From the NCBI RefSeq assembly GCF_000165425.1, contig NW_001799333.1:415898-479897 (forward strand): a stretch of DNA of 64,000 bases, read 5' to 3'. A model generated the notes under the pieces. The model did not search any database and was not told where the DNA came from. It saw only the letters and a program-made list of their open reading frames with translations. The stretch comes from Paramecium tetraurelia (lineage: Eukaryota; Ciliophora; Oligohymenophorea; Peniculida; Parameciidae). The translations under genes and the position numbers were made by a program. Within the stretch, counting starts at the first letter, position 1; each line of letters begins with the position of its first letter. This document shows, in pieces, positions 26,345-38,217 of this stretch.

Positions 26345-27673
26345 TCAATTGTTTGTGGATACAGAATTATTCAATTTAGTTAAGACAATCAATTTAAATT
26401 TAGCCTATATGTAAGAAATAATTACTTAAAAAAGAGGATTGAATTTGACTGAACCTTATTTGCCTTATGATTATGATTCAGTTTGATTTTCTTCTATTTC
26501 CATTTCTTATTATTCAATGTTAACTTATTTATGATTACAATTTTGAATATCCTTCAACCTCATAAATCCTTTTCTTCTGTTTTTAGTTTATGATCTCTTT
26601 TCAGAATCCATTTTGGTTAGCATCATATCTTCTAATTGTATATCTTCCTAGTCATTCTAATTTTTAATTATAATAATAAACTTTTATTTCTACTCCATCC
26701 CTATAGGTTTTCCTTTGTAATTTCCATGGATTTCCACAAAATTGAGGTTCTAATCTAATCTCCATCTCATCAGAGTCCAAATATATATTTCGCAGAGTTG
26801 GCGAGATAATAGGCATTTAAGGCAAGCAGGATTATACTTCTTATTGCGGGACAAATCTGTAAAAGTTGTAATCCTTTTAGAATTATATTATTTATCTGAA
26901 TTCACAATTCATCTAATCTTGAAATCTGATTTAATAATTTTCGCTGAATGCTGCACAACATTAGCACTTTCTTGAGATATGTAATTGTCTATTCTTATAA
27001 TTTTCATCATCCACTTATTTTTTAACCTTTTGAATTTTGGCCTAATGAGTCTTCACTTTCTACATATACAATTATTAACTTTGTTCATCTATCAAAAATA
27101 TCAATTATCTTTGAATCTAAAGAATTTTAAATCTATTTACTTAAATGTTTAATTCACTTTGATTCTTTCTGATGCATGGAGCATAATAATTTGGAATCGT
27201 AGAAAGATATTGCAAAAATTTTTAATCTGCAAATCTTCTTGTTTCATCTGTAGAATTACCACATTACATGAGGAGTTCATAGTAATTTAAGAAGTTAGGG
27301 AAGTAACTAAGATATTCAATTATAGAAATAATACAATCGTAATTCCATTGTGACTGAATTCTGTTAAAATAAAAACAAACCAACTAAATATTATACTTTT
27401 TGTTCTTCCCTTTTTTCATAACAAAATATTGGAAATTATAATATTTTCCCTTTTGTTGTAGATATACCCTGTATAAATTTCAACAATAAAGCATTTTCTA
27501 TGAATATTTCTTGATAAGGCAATTATTGAGGTAATTTTGCTTTAAAGGATACATTAAAATCAACATAATAGTCAGGGTAGGCTGGATAATTCTATTTGAT
27601 AAATTAAATTTTATACATAAAAATCCAAAAATGGAAATTATTCAGGTAAATATACTTTTGTGAATATTGTCAT
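26345..27673 (-). CDS. Hypothetical protein, 415 residues
   Basis: Four exons starting MTIFTKVYLPEQFPF. Introns: 27592-27616 (25 nt), one of 31 nt at about 27354-27384, and one of 25 nt starting GTTTA near 26670; exons sum to 1,248 nt. Features: a patterned hydrophobic stretch (CIISIIEYLSYFPNFLNYY), a Cys-containing patch (SRKCQCC), a Pro-rich segment (PQMPIISPTLRN), and a Gln/Glu-rich acidic tail. No domain recognised. Its first exon overlaps the proposed first exon of the plus-strand gene beginning at 27631, so one of the two 5' ends is probably wrong. Confidence 0.6.
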
Positions 27674-28215
27674 ATTTGGTTAACATTTTAAACGGATAGA
27701 AGCAAAAGATTAATTTGGTTTTTGAGGAGATCTCACCAAATAAGAAGGCTGACTTGATTATTACTCAATCTTTGTTTTTTCAAAGATTGATTAAATTTCA
27801 TCATTTTTATTTTATTAATCTAAAAGATTTAATTGAAGAGATATTTAAGGTGGGGTTAATTTTGGATCATCTAAGATTTAAAATAAAATATTATAATCTT
27901 GAATTTCGAAACACACTCCTTAACCTACAGTTGAAGCAAGGTGATGCCAGTTAGTTGAAATAGAAATGGGGTTGGTTTCCTCGATTCCAGGAGGTTGTAA
28001 CAAAAATGCAAGAAGTCTATAGTCCCACCTTATCAACTAATGGAAAGCAGGTCCAACGTATTCTCTGTTAGTGAAAACAAATATGATGGCTGATTCAATT
28101 TTCAAGACATCTCTTCCTCCATAAAGATTATCAGTGCCTGTATTTAATTATATATATAAATAACCATTTAAAGTTCTAAATTTGTTTAAATTGTGGAAAC
28201 ACTCATCCAGATTGA
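27631..28215 (+). CDS. Hypothetical protein, about 155 residues; start and splicing tentative
   Basis: The secure core reads EEISPNKKADLIITQSLFFQ through LKQGDASQLKQKWGWFPRF. Joining a first exon at 27631 (MEIIQ) needs a 54-nt intron, long for this genome. Further introns of 29 nt (about 27989-28017) and 34 nt (about 28142-28175) give an end CLNCGNTHPD and a TGA at 28213-28215; the sum is a multiple of three. The 5' part overlaps the first exon of the minus-strand gene. No family recognised. Confidence 0.45.
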
Positions 28216-28723
28216 AGTTAGTTTCGAACTATGGTTGAATGGTTTTAAGTTTTTGTAAAAAATGGCATACATCATTTGTCCATGTTGAGATTGAAGAACT
28301 ATAGACAATATGTAAGAAACAAAAAATTACTTTGACGAAAAAAGATGGTATTAATCATACTTATTTTCTGAATTCTTTGTTCTCTTTTTTACAAAATATT
28401 CTATTGCACTCTTGGCATAATCTAATATAGTGAGTCCATTATAAGTTATTTAACAAGAAGATAAACAATTATCTATCATAAAAGTGAAATTCATTTATAA
28501 GTGATGTCAACCTTATATTTTATTTAATGAGAATTAATTATAATAATTTTCATGAAATAATCACTTTAATCAATTTTGTAGATTAAGTCTTAATATGATT
28601 TCATCACTGGAATTATGGATAATGAGTGAGAAGACATCAGATCAAAAACCACCTATAAACATAATTTAAATTTAATAAAACCCAAATTTCGTTTCTTCAT
28701 TACAACTAAGTCATAGCCAAAAA
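28216..28723. other. Intergenic stretch without a recognised gene
   Basis: AT-rich, frequent TGA in all frames. I see no conserved motif or repeat in it. Confidence 0.4.
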
Positions 28724-28966
28724 ATGGACTCATTTATTTAAGATTAAGCCATCATTCATCTCATTAATAAGAAACCAATAAATTTATTTTCTTAAAAGCC
28801 CTCTTTAATGATATCCAATAACCATAAATGTTTAAAACCAATTACTAAACTTTGTTAATATTTCATAGATAATCTATATAATCTAATTTTGTTTCTCCTA
28901 TTAAAAAAATTACTAATTGATTAAAACCCTGATACTAATTAACCTACCGAAGAATATTACGATTGA
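28724..28966 (+). CDS. Small hypothetical ORF (80 codons), possibly broken
   Basis: ATG at 28724, reading MDSFIQDQAIIHLINKK, a hydrophobic helix (IDNLYNLILFLLLKKLLI) and an acidic end (NPDTNQPTEEYYD) before TGA at 28964-28966. The same frame continues after the stop in protein-like sequence (FSQYISLLSQFIIPQHL) for some 55 codons. It may be a short membrane-anchored protein, or a decayed gene with an in-frame stop. Confidence 0.35.
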
Positions 28967-29770
28967 TTTTCTCAATATATATCTTTACTTTCCTAATTTA
29001 TTATCCCCTAACATCTTCCTCTAACCTTATAACAACAAACTCATAGCCAATTACTGATTATAATTCTTGCACAAAGATAATTTTATTATAAATATGCGAA
29101 AAATGCTTGTTAATATAATTTAGAGAGGTATTGATTATATATTCTGAAAAGATATGGAAATTAAAAAATAAATACATGGAATCAGTGAAAATATTCATAA
29201 TCTAAATAAAAATCATTTTCTATCCATTTATTCTTTTAAGGAAAATGTTTATTGAAGCAATATAACTGTATCATCCTGTAATGGCAAAAAAGTCAAAGGA
29301 TCTGTAAGATTGTTTTCTTAAAATACATCTTAACATTCCTAATCTCTCAATATATTATTGAATCAAAATGAATAACAGGAATTTACGTTGCAAAAAGTGG
29401 AATTCATAAGGTATTGCAGAGATTCTGTTATTTTTAAGAATTAATTATATAACCTAAGCATTATTTCATCGTTATTTTGATAATGAAAGAAGAGAATAAT
29501 ATCAAAATCAACATTTTAACTTCCTTTAAAAGACTTAAATGAAAATCCTTTTTCTAATTAATGGTCAATATTTTTGGTCTATAAAATAAATTTTAAATTT
29601 TTAAGATATCATAAATACGAAGATTCACTTAAATAAATTTGTTACTATAATTCAATCTATATTAATATCTTATAATTCTTCACTTATTTAAACTAATTTT
29701 ATGTACATTAAGACTATGTCATTCTCAGAGTACTTCTCATTAATAAAATTTTAAAACAAACTTTAAAATA
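28967..29770. other. Gene-poor stretch
   Basis: No gene identified. It contains the continuation of the frame noted for the preceding ORF, then AT-rich sequence leading to the 3' end of the minus-strand gene at 29771. Confidence 0.4.
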
Positions 29771-30875
29771 TCAGGATTTCATTTTATGATATCTCTTTTT
29801 CAATCTTTTTATAATCCAATACTTACATACATCTTATAATATAACTATTATTTATTCTGAACTTAATGATAGAAATTAATTTTAGATTTTTTACTAATTA
29901 ATTTTAGCCAAAACTTTTTCTAAAAATTCCAAAAACTCTTTTATTGTCTATTAATACAATTAATCTTTAAACGAACGCTCCTATTCTTAATTTGATTGCC
30001 AATCATCCTCATCTTCATTCAACAAATTCAATAAATCTTCTGAGTTTAATTCATAATATCTTTCCATAATCATTTAAACGACCAAAACAGTAATTTATTA
30101 TTTTGTATAGGGTTATTTCTAAACTTGAATTACGAGTGAATCAATATGAGTTTGCTATGGGATGGTAATATTGTTGACTTAGTAGCCATTTGGACCAAAA
30201 ACTAAAATCCATTAATTTTTAACAGGGATTGAAATCACCTTAATTAAATTGTTGTCATAATTAATTCTAATTTTTGAATTAGCATTGTAACTCAACACAT
30301 AAAATTATGATAGATAAATTGGTTTAGTAAAGTAGATGCAACCTTTTTTATCTGCTGTTCTTATATTAAATCTATCAGGAGGATACAAAACATTAACTGA
30401 TTCTAATATATGATTTAAAATGTTATTGCTAGAAGGAGTATATAAATCTTGAAAGTTCATAAACAGTGTAGTATTTAATTCCAACATACTGTTATTATTA
30501 TTATCCATTAAAATGGCTGATCGATTAAATGAATCTATATAATACTTTTCCTAAATTAACTAAAAATCTTTTTCTGGATAAAATTAACTGAATTTAAAGG
30601 CAAATGACAAAAATTCTTCGTTTTGATCATATAGAACGATTTCTTAAAATAATTGATTGATAATTTTATTATAATATTAATGTTTATTTTATTTAGGCTC
30701 TAATGATTCTAGAAATTATTAAACCTATTTAGATATAGTATTGTACTTGAAGTTAGACAAAATTTAAAGTTTCTTATTCCTGAATTGAAAGTGATGGAAA
30801 TGGATTATTACAAAAGATGTTCAGACTTGCTGGACAATTCTAGTTAACTAGATAATTGTCAAGGGATAATTTCAT
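29771..30875 (-). CDS. Hypothetical protein, 360 residues
   Basis: Two exons starting MKLSLDNYLVNQ, with a 22-nt GTA..TAG intron at about 30730-30751; the sum is 1,083 nt. Without that intron the frame ends in TGA, and with it the sequence flows from LNFVQLQ to VQQFLESLEPKQNK. The middle is a beta-rich module (PPDRFNIRTADKKGCIYFTK; NSKIRINYDNNLIKVISIPV; WILVFGPNGYQVNNITIP). The C-terminal part is acidic then coiled (NSEDLLNLLNEDEDDWQ; FLEFLEKVLAKINQQK). No known family recognised. It is divergent from the gene at 31093, with 217 bp between the starts. Confidence 0.65.
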
Positions 30876-31092
30876 TCCTTTTTCTATAATTCTTATTCCA
30901 TCCTGTATGAATTACGAGTGTACTAAATGGAAGAGAAAAATTAACATTATAATGTTATTATTAATTTATGTTAATTTGTGAATAGTTAGATTCAAGTGAC
31001 AGCGAGAGTTTCGATAAATTGATTGCAATCGTATAGCATTTTAAAATAGATAAAGATATCATTTAAAATACCCGTTTCTAAATTACAGTAAA
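30876..31092. promoter_or_regulatory. Divergent (head-to-head) intergenic promoter region
   Basis: 217 bp separates the start codons of two oppositely oriented genes. The sequence is AT-rich with no TATA or factor-binding motif that I can defend. A role in transcription initiation for both genes is inferred from position only. Confidence 0.5.
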
Positions 31093-32143
31093 ATGAGTTA
31101 TTCTATCAAATTTAAGAGATATCCAACTGGATTGTTAGACCTTTCTAATGAAATCCTTGATTACTTATAAATCGAATAACATCTATCAGACAGGGATTTT
31201 TCAAGTCATTTTCATACTATCTCATTTTTAAAACATTATTTTGATGAAGCATGCTTGATTTATACAGTTGTTGAAAAATACTTAGAAAGTCGATCAAAAG
31301 ATAATTATAAAGAAGTATTATATAAGGATAGTATATAACTAATTTAATTAAGATAAGAGAAATTATTTATCATTTATGCATTATTACTAGTGTAATTATA
31401 AGAATATGTTGATGAAGAATCATTTGATATATTTCTAGAGGGGTATTTTATTATATAATTATTTAAGACTATAAAAAAAGTTATAATTAAATGCCTAAAT
31501 TAAATTTGCATCCTTAAGAGTAAAATCAAAAGAAATACTAGAACATACTCTATTGTTGATTGATGAATTGAGAGAAAATAAATTAACATAAAAACAAAAA
31601 CATTCAAGTAGGCAATCAATAATTAACAAATCTATGATGACTGCACGATAATAAAAAGAATCCTAGCAATAAGCATATTTAAGTTTATAGAGTTAATGGA
31701 TGTTCACAGAGTTATAAAACAATTAAGTATTTTGTAGAGAGTTAATACCAAATTTACGATTTATCATTAAAAATTATGTTAAGTCGTTTTAAAAAAATAA
31801 AGACGATGGCCCTAAGAGATATAATAAAAATTCATCAATATTTGACTTAAAAAATAGGTTCAGTGTTGGAAGTTAAAGAGTAAGAAATGGTCTGATTGAT
31901 TTACCAAATTTAGGACCAATGGAAATTTTAATGAGCACATAAATATTTCCTAAATAAAAACTTAATGATTTTTTTGATGACGAATAATTAAAGCACACTT
32001 AAATTATTACATCTTAAATTGATGGTCTGCTGAACGAAGAACTACTAGTTAATTTAACTGGAATTGAGATGATAGATATGGATTCTAAAAGTGAATCTAC
32101 CATTTCAAGAGCTACAATGTAACAAGTATTCAAATATCATTGA
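31093..32143 (+). CDS. Hypothetical helical protein, 341 residues
   Basis: Two exons; intron 31443-31467 (25 nt, ends AAG); the sum is 1,026 nt. Begins MSYSIKFKRYPTGLL. The N-terminal third is helical (FLKHYFDEACLIYTVVEKYL; LFIIYALLLVQLQEYV), the middle Lys/Gln-rich, and the C-terminal third carries short conserved-looking blocks (NSSIFDLKNRFSVGSQRVRN; IDLPNLGPMEILMS; TGIEMIDMDSKSEST). No family recognised. Its TGA (32141-32143) is 14 bp from the stop of the convergent gene. Confidence 0.65.
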
Positions 32144-32156
32144 TACAATATATAAA

Positions 32157-35100
32157 TCAATATACTTTTAACACATTACCATCAAATTATAATGTAGATA
32201 CACCATCTTATGTTAGAATTGTATTATTTTAAGTGTTTTGCATTAAGATTAATGATTTTGGTATATTATCACATTATATTTCAAATGCTTTAAATGCTTC
32301 AATGTTGATATACCAACATAAGTTATTAGAGATGGCAATAACATTTTACAAATATTTAAAATAAAACATTTGATTGCTATTTTTTAATTTAATAACCCTT
32401 TCAATACATAAAAATGAAGCCTTAATAATTTGCTGAATTCTGATCTTATTATTATTAGAAGTCTTTTCCAATAACAACCAATATTCACCAAAATCTAGTG
32501 CCTAAGCTTCATAGTAGGTTGTTCTATAACCAATCTTTTTGAATAAGTTTCTTTTAGGCATATATACAAAACAATCCCGTGATCCCACTCTTCTTATTTC
32601 GTTTGTTATTCCAAACCCAAAAAAGTAAAGTTCATCTCCATTTATCAAATATGTACATTCATCTACATTTTGTAAATCGAATATCGGGACTTACACTTCT
32701 TTGGTTACTACATGAGGTGATTAAACGTGTAACCCATTCTACTATATAATTTATAATTGGTTATTCTCGATTTCCTCTTATTCCTCCTCTGCAAATTTTT
32801 AGAAATTAACTAATTCTTCAAAGATTAAGCATGAGTGTTATTGGTGCGACTCATATTGATTTTGTGATAAAGATATGTAAAGGAGTAAATATTTAAATGT
32901 CCTCTAATTTAATGATTTGACCAATAGAATTAATTAACCTTCTTCTGTTGATTAAACGCATAATACTTGTAAATTAGTAGATAAAATGTTTGTATAAATT
33001 TTAAATACTTACTAATATTGATAAATTGTATTGTTTTAATATCCAAATAAAGTTTATTGTAATTAAGTCTCTAATAATTATAATGGTTGTGATGTAAAGA
33101 ACAATTCTTTTTAATTTAATTTTTAATATTTTCTAATAAATTATATTAATTAATAAGAATCATATCTTTATTCTTCATTCTCTTTTAGCATTTCTTCAAG
33201 TAATGGTTTTATATTAGGGAATTAAAATTATTAAAGAGCCAAATTTATTTCCATTAAATAAAATTATTATTCTTTAGTATTTTTAATCTGATAATTTGAA
33301 AGCATCCTTAAAAATATCAATCCTAAACAGTAAATATTAGCTTTACTGGGATTAATAAAGATCTAATTCTAAGTTAAATTTTAAGTGTAAGCCAAAAAAG
33401 ATTTAGGTTCCATATACTCTAATGATGACATAAATGGTACTGATTTTTCTTAGTAAATACTAGGAATGTTAGTTTTGTAAATAATAGAAGCAAAAACAAC
33501 TGAATTAGGCGTAATAAAGACATTATTTGGATGCATATCCTAGACAAAGATATCATGTGATCTAAGTTCATTCAATTTCTTAATGCATCTCTTCATTAAT
33601 TTAAAATTGCAATCTTCTTTTTAAATAAGCTCACAATTCTCTATAATATAATTTAATCTAACTTTTCCATCATATTATTCCATACTCAAAAAGAAATCCA
33701 ATAAATAAGGGTCCAAATATTTGCAAACTTAATAACATTCATCAAATGATTCAAACTCCACATGTACTATTCTTTAGATTAGTATGAAATTCTATTGTTC
33801 TTTTGAAACAGATAAAATTCTGAATAATGATGGAGTTTGATTTGTAATAGGATAATGAACCTTATTGATAGAGTACGATCCAATCAATTCATCACTTGAA
33901 TTTTATTTAGTGCTTATTTACTTTAATTTGATTTTCTAATCTAACCTTCCATGTTCAAGTAAGATTTCAAATACATTGAATGATGTTATACAATATTTAT
34001 CTTAGGATAAAAATATTCTATAAATATTCTGATTTTGTAAATAGAGAATAAAATATTTATGATATATTAAGTTGCATGTAGATACTATCCCATTTATATT
34101 GAGTTTTACACTTCTCTTTTGAGTTAAAGAATACAATATAAGTTCATTTTATTAGGTAATGAAGTAGACATCATTAAATTTGGAAAATCCAAAATCTTAT
34201 TTGATTTTTACATCTGTCTGTATAGAACTATTTTAGGTATTAATTAATAGACAACCATCCTAAATTCCAATTATTAACAGTTAATTTTAATTATTGATAA
34301 GATATTTTAGATCATATTGAATTTCATTTTGGTTTTCATCATTGTATAAATATTGACCATCATAATAATGAACTGTATTATTAATAATTGTGAATGATTT
34401 TACATTCTATGCTTATTTCAAAGGCTTAATTATTTTCTTATAGATAGGCAATTGTTATTTTGATCTAAAGGAAAATATTTATACGAATTCATAAAAAGTC
34501 AAGTTTTTATCAGAGAAGAACAAAACAATTTCTTAAATCTTATCAAATAAAAGTTATTGAAGTAATGAATTATCGATTGAATCTGTTTACTATTACAGGA
34601 AATCATAGAATTATTAGGTTGTGATATAATTTCTTTATTCTATATCAATAATGCTAAATATTTCTTATAAATTTTGTGAAGTAAAGTAAATTCTATCATG
34701 AAAATTCTTATTAGGTTATTTTTAAGTCTAAGCAGTGTCTTTGAATTTGAATTAATCTTCAATATATGTTGTAGGGCTATGTTAATTAATTTATAACTGC
34801 AATTAATAATTTTTTTAAGCAGAGTCAATCCTCTCTTTTTTCTATTACTCTTTAGTAGCCAAATATTATCTTAGCGATATTTATAGCATTTCCAAAGTAT
34901 CTTCTAGTTACTCGGAACTAAGCTTAATTGTGATCATGCCAATCATATTTTCATAAGCGAAATACAATTTATTATCCTATATGTAAGCACTCCCATTTAT
35001 GATATTAATCTATTGTCCATTTTGATCAATTAATTCATACTAAGTGTATGATTTTTAATTTCTAGTTTATGTTAAATTATAAAAGACTACTTTATTGTTT

Positions 35101-36383
35101 GAGTATTCAAAAAGTACGTTCTTGATATTATTGTTAGGATTGTTATTATTAGTGTTTGGAATATCTTGAATGAGATCCTTTAACTCAGACTTTGATTGAC
35201 AATTCAATAATTAAACATAATCAGATGCTTTAAGATCGTAAAGATATTATCTATTTCTATAGAGTAAAAGGATAATATCTTTAATGTAGCATTCAAGGAC
35301 ATTCTTCTATTTCTAATATAGGGATTCAATAATATTGGCGAAATCTATATTCTTTTGTTTTAATTGTTGCCTAATTTCAGGGCCTTTGTAAAAGGAGTTG
35401 ATGATAAGAATAGCTATATCTTCTAAGTCGTTGACAAGATTGGCTCTAAAATCTTTAATTTTATTTTTGATTAGTCTTCTAGAGAATCTGAAGGCGGAAA
35501 AACTCAAGTCTAATTTAAATACCTTTTATTTATGATAAGTCATGTAAACATTGGATGGCTTAATTCTTAATTACAAATATGAATTACCCTGAATGAACAT
35601 AGAAATTTTAATGCATTTATTATATAGTATTGAGGAGATACTCTAATAGGGGATGGATATCTTATGGTTACAATTAAATATTCTCTAAAGACACATCGCA
35701 ATACTCTTATTCTGAAAATACATAGAAATTATTGTGTTTTTTATTCAATCTAAAGCTGAAATCATGTATCTTATAGCTTGCAAACTGCTAGAAAAAGAGA
35801 TAGTTGTCAAGTAGATTAGCCACAAATTCAATTTGTTTGGTGTACAATATTCTGATTTTTCTTGATTCCCCTATGTTGTTGGTGAATCCTACAACAATGC
35901 TGTAATCATTTTTATTAATTAACCAAACTCTAAAATTATTTGATTTGATTACTTAGTCCAATAAATGTTTGATTATTCCAAATGAGACAAGAAGAATCTC
36001 AACATCTAGATGACATCTGACATTAATTACTTGTCTAACAATTAGATATCATTCAGAAATTTCTCAAGTATAAATTCTCTTTGTTTTAACAACTATTCCT
36101 GCCCTTGATTTTTCCCTTAAACTTTTGGCTTCTTATCTCTGTCCTCACCTGGAATAGACATTCTTGATGTTGTGTTCTTTCTTACTGGCACTCCATCTGA
36201 TGAAATATTTGAAACTTATTTTGAAATAGTGCTTAATTTAGTATTGTTCTGTTCTTTGGAAGATGTGCTCTTTTATTATTGTTACTAGTTTTCTTATATT
36301 TTTTCAGTTTAATCTTCACCATTCGATATCTTTATTACAGGAACTGTCTAATTCATTTTAGCATTAGCACAAGCAGCACCCAT
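32157..36383 (-). CDS. Double-pseudokinase protein with degenerate EF-hand and beta-repeat region, N-myristoylation-like start
   Basis: 1,393 residues in three exons (introns about 36009-36031 and 35572-35593; the sum is 4,182 nt). The start MGAACANAK fits N-myristoylation plus palmitoylation. First kinase-like domain, about residues 110-400: the loop usually HRDxKPxN reads HSGIKPSN, so the catalytic Asp is lost, and DFG is replaced by LDLSF. A middle stretch of hydrophobic strands follows (KVVFYNLTQTRNQKSYTQYE), then a degenerate EF-hand pair (IFSIIDIEQRNYITTQQF; SDKNLTFYEFVQIF), then more strand repeats. Second kinase-like domain: FVQDMHPNNVFI keeps Asp and Asn but lacks HR and has no DFG; EYMEPKSF stands for APE. 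The C-terminus has strand repeats (TYLINGDELYFFGFG). It is probably a membrane-linked scaffold or regulator without kinase activity; that role is inference. Confidence 0.7.
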
Positions 36384-36418
36384 TTATTAATATTAATATA
36401 AATCAATAAAATATTATT
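36384..36418. promoter_or_regulatory. 35-bp divergent spacer between pseudokinase gene and kinase gene
   Basis: Only 35 AT-rich bases separate the start codons of the double-pseudokinase protein (minus) and the CaMK-type kinase (plus). Any core promoter elements must overlap or lie within the coding sequences. Shared control of the pair is inferred from position alone. Confidence 0.55.
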
Positions 36419-38203
36419 ATGAGTATTGAAATCGCTTCTTTTTTTGATAATCCAGATCTTGTGGCAAAGTAGACATCTCTGTGGTAGATTCTGAATTAGG
36501 AAGTTTACGATGTAAATCTTGTCTCAATTTCTAGAATGATAATATTATTTTCGAGCAGGATTGCCACAAGATTGGTAGGAAATCAAAATAATTGAAACCA
36601 ATTACAATCTAACTAGGAAATGAGCATTTATATTACATTAAAAAAGAAACAATGTTTTAGTTATAAACTACTATTGTTATGATGAATTTAATTAAACATG
36701 ATTAACATGGTAACATAATTAGGTTGTCACGAAATGGAAAGTATATTGATTTTAAATTTGAAGATTACGATGCTCTCAAGAATCTTCTAAATCACAGATG
36801 TTTATAATCTACATTCCATGATGAATTTGGAGTTGCCAAAATGATTGGCAAAGGAAGTTTTGCTAAAGTTTATTTGGCAACAAAAAAGTCTACTGGTATA
36901 AATTACGCAGTCAAAGCATTTAATAAAGAATTCATGTTAGAACAATTTAAAGGTAGGGAATCATTGGAAAATGAAATTAAAGTGATGAGAAGATTGAATC
37001 AAGAAAATCTAGTAAGACTGCATGAAGTTTATGAAACTTAAAACTCCATTTATTTTGTTTTGGATATCTTAAAAGGAGGTGAGTTGCTATCCAGAGTCAA
37101 ATCTTAGCCATTATCTGCCCCTAATCTACAAAAATTAATGTATAATCTCATGAAAGCCCTCTGTCATCTACATTCAAAAAAATGCATCCATCGAGATTTG
37201 AAACCAGAAAACCTATTATTAAAAGAAAAAGATAATGATACTGATGTAGTGATTGCAGACTTTGGATTAGCTTGTTTTCTAAATGAAGATATCCTATTTA
37301 AGAGATGTGGAACACCTGGATTCGTTGCTCCTGAAATATTAGCATATAAAGAAGGGGATCCATTCTATGACGAAAAATGCGATGTGTTTAGCGCAGGAGT
37401 AATCTTTTACATACTCTTGACTGGTAGACAACCCTTCCAAGGGACAGACTACAAAGCTATCCTGAGAGCAAATAAGAATTGTTAGATCAATTACAACCTA
37501 AAATAAATATAAACAGTAATTAAAATAATAATCATTATAGGGTCCTTTATAATTAGTAGATCTGTTAAAGAAGATGTTACATCCAGAACCTAAAGGAAGA
37601 GTGTCATCTGAAGATTGTCTAAAACATCCATACTTCAAGGAGATCTTCAAGGAGTAAGACTTGATCGATATATAAGACAATCTTCGAGAATATGAAAAGG
37701 ACTTTGTCTATGGATTAGGAAAGTAATAAGGGTAATTAACACTTTCCTATTGAGATAGACCTTCAAGTCAAGTTGGATCTATGCAATTACAATAGAGACA
37801 ACCTGCTTTGAATGGGAGAATAGATACTATGGGATCATTTTCTAATGTATCCAATAATGGATCAGTAACTAGACTAGATTAGAAACCCTAACCTCATTAA
37901 AGCAAATTTAGTCAATTCAGTCAATCTATGAAGTAGTAGCTCAATTCTGATGCAAGTATCTAATTGATTATATTGAATATAGATTCACCAGTAGCCAAGA
38001 AAAGCAATTAATCAGATTTACGAAAGACTGCTCTGAAAAATTCGTTTTAATAATAAATTAATCAAATGGAAAAGGAGGATGATTGTGTTGACGATGAGGC
38101 ATCTCAATTGGAAGATGCAATATCAAAACTAAATGCTTAAACACCAAAAATGGGGTTGACAAAAGCAAGTTCCTTTAAAGTACAAAAATCAACAATGGAA
38201 TGA
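36419..38203 (+). CDS. CaMK-type serine/threonine protein kinase
   Basis: 569 residues in four exons; introns of 23 nt (about 36509-36531), 25 nt (about 37512-37536) and 27 nt (about 37731-37757); the sum is 1,710 nt. The 27-nt intron contains an in-frame TGA, so reading without splicing would end the protein early. Residues 1 to about 125 form a strand-rich, possibly PH-like region (HDQHGNIIRLSRNGKYIDFK). The kinase domain follows with [49 protein letters not shown] and DVFSAGVIFYILLTG, all catalytic residues present. The tail of about 170 residues is Ser/Gln-rich with an acidic patch (EKEDDCVDDEASQLED) and may be regulatory. No EF-hands, so not a CDPK. Active kinase; target unknown. Confidence 0.9.
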
Positions 38204-38217
38204 GATATTTACTAAAA

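Noticed and set aside
25745-26460. Plus-strand Tyr/Cys/Pro-rich open frame (MVQCLFYCYYYYY... through GYYGYPPYNRG)
   Set aside because: It is the exact antisense of the Gln/Gly/FG-rich nucleoporin, has an in-frame TGA near 25,940, and the minus-strand reading has conserved Nup62-type architecture with consistent splicing.
36841-37680. Kinase fragments read as separate short ORFs or as a broken kinase pseudogene
   Set aside because: With TAA/TAG as Gln and three short introns removed, they join into one intact 569-residue kinase.
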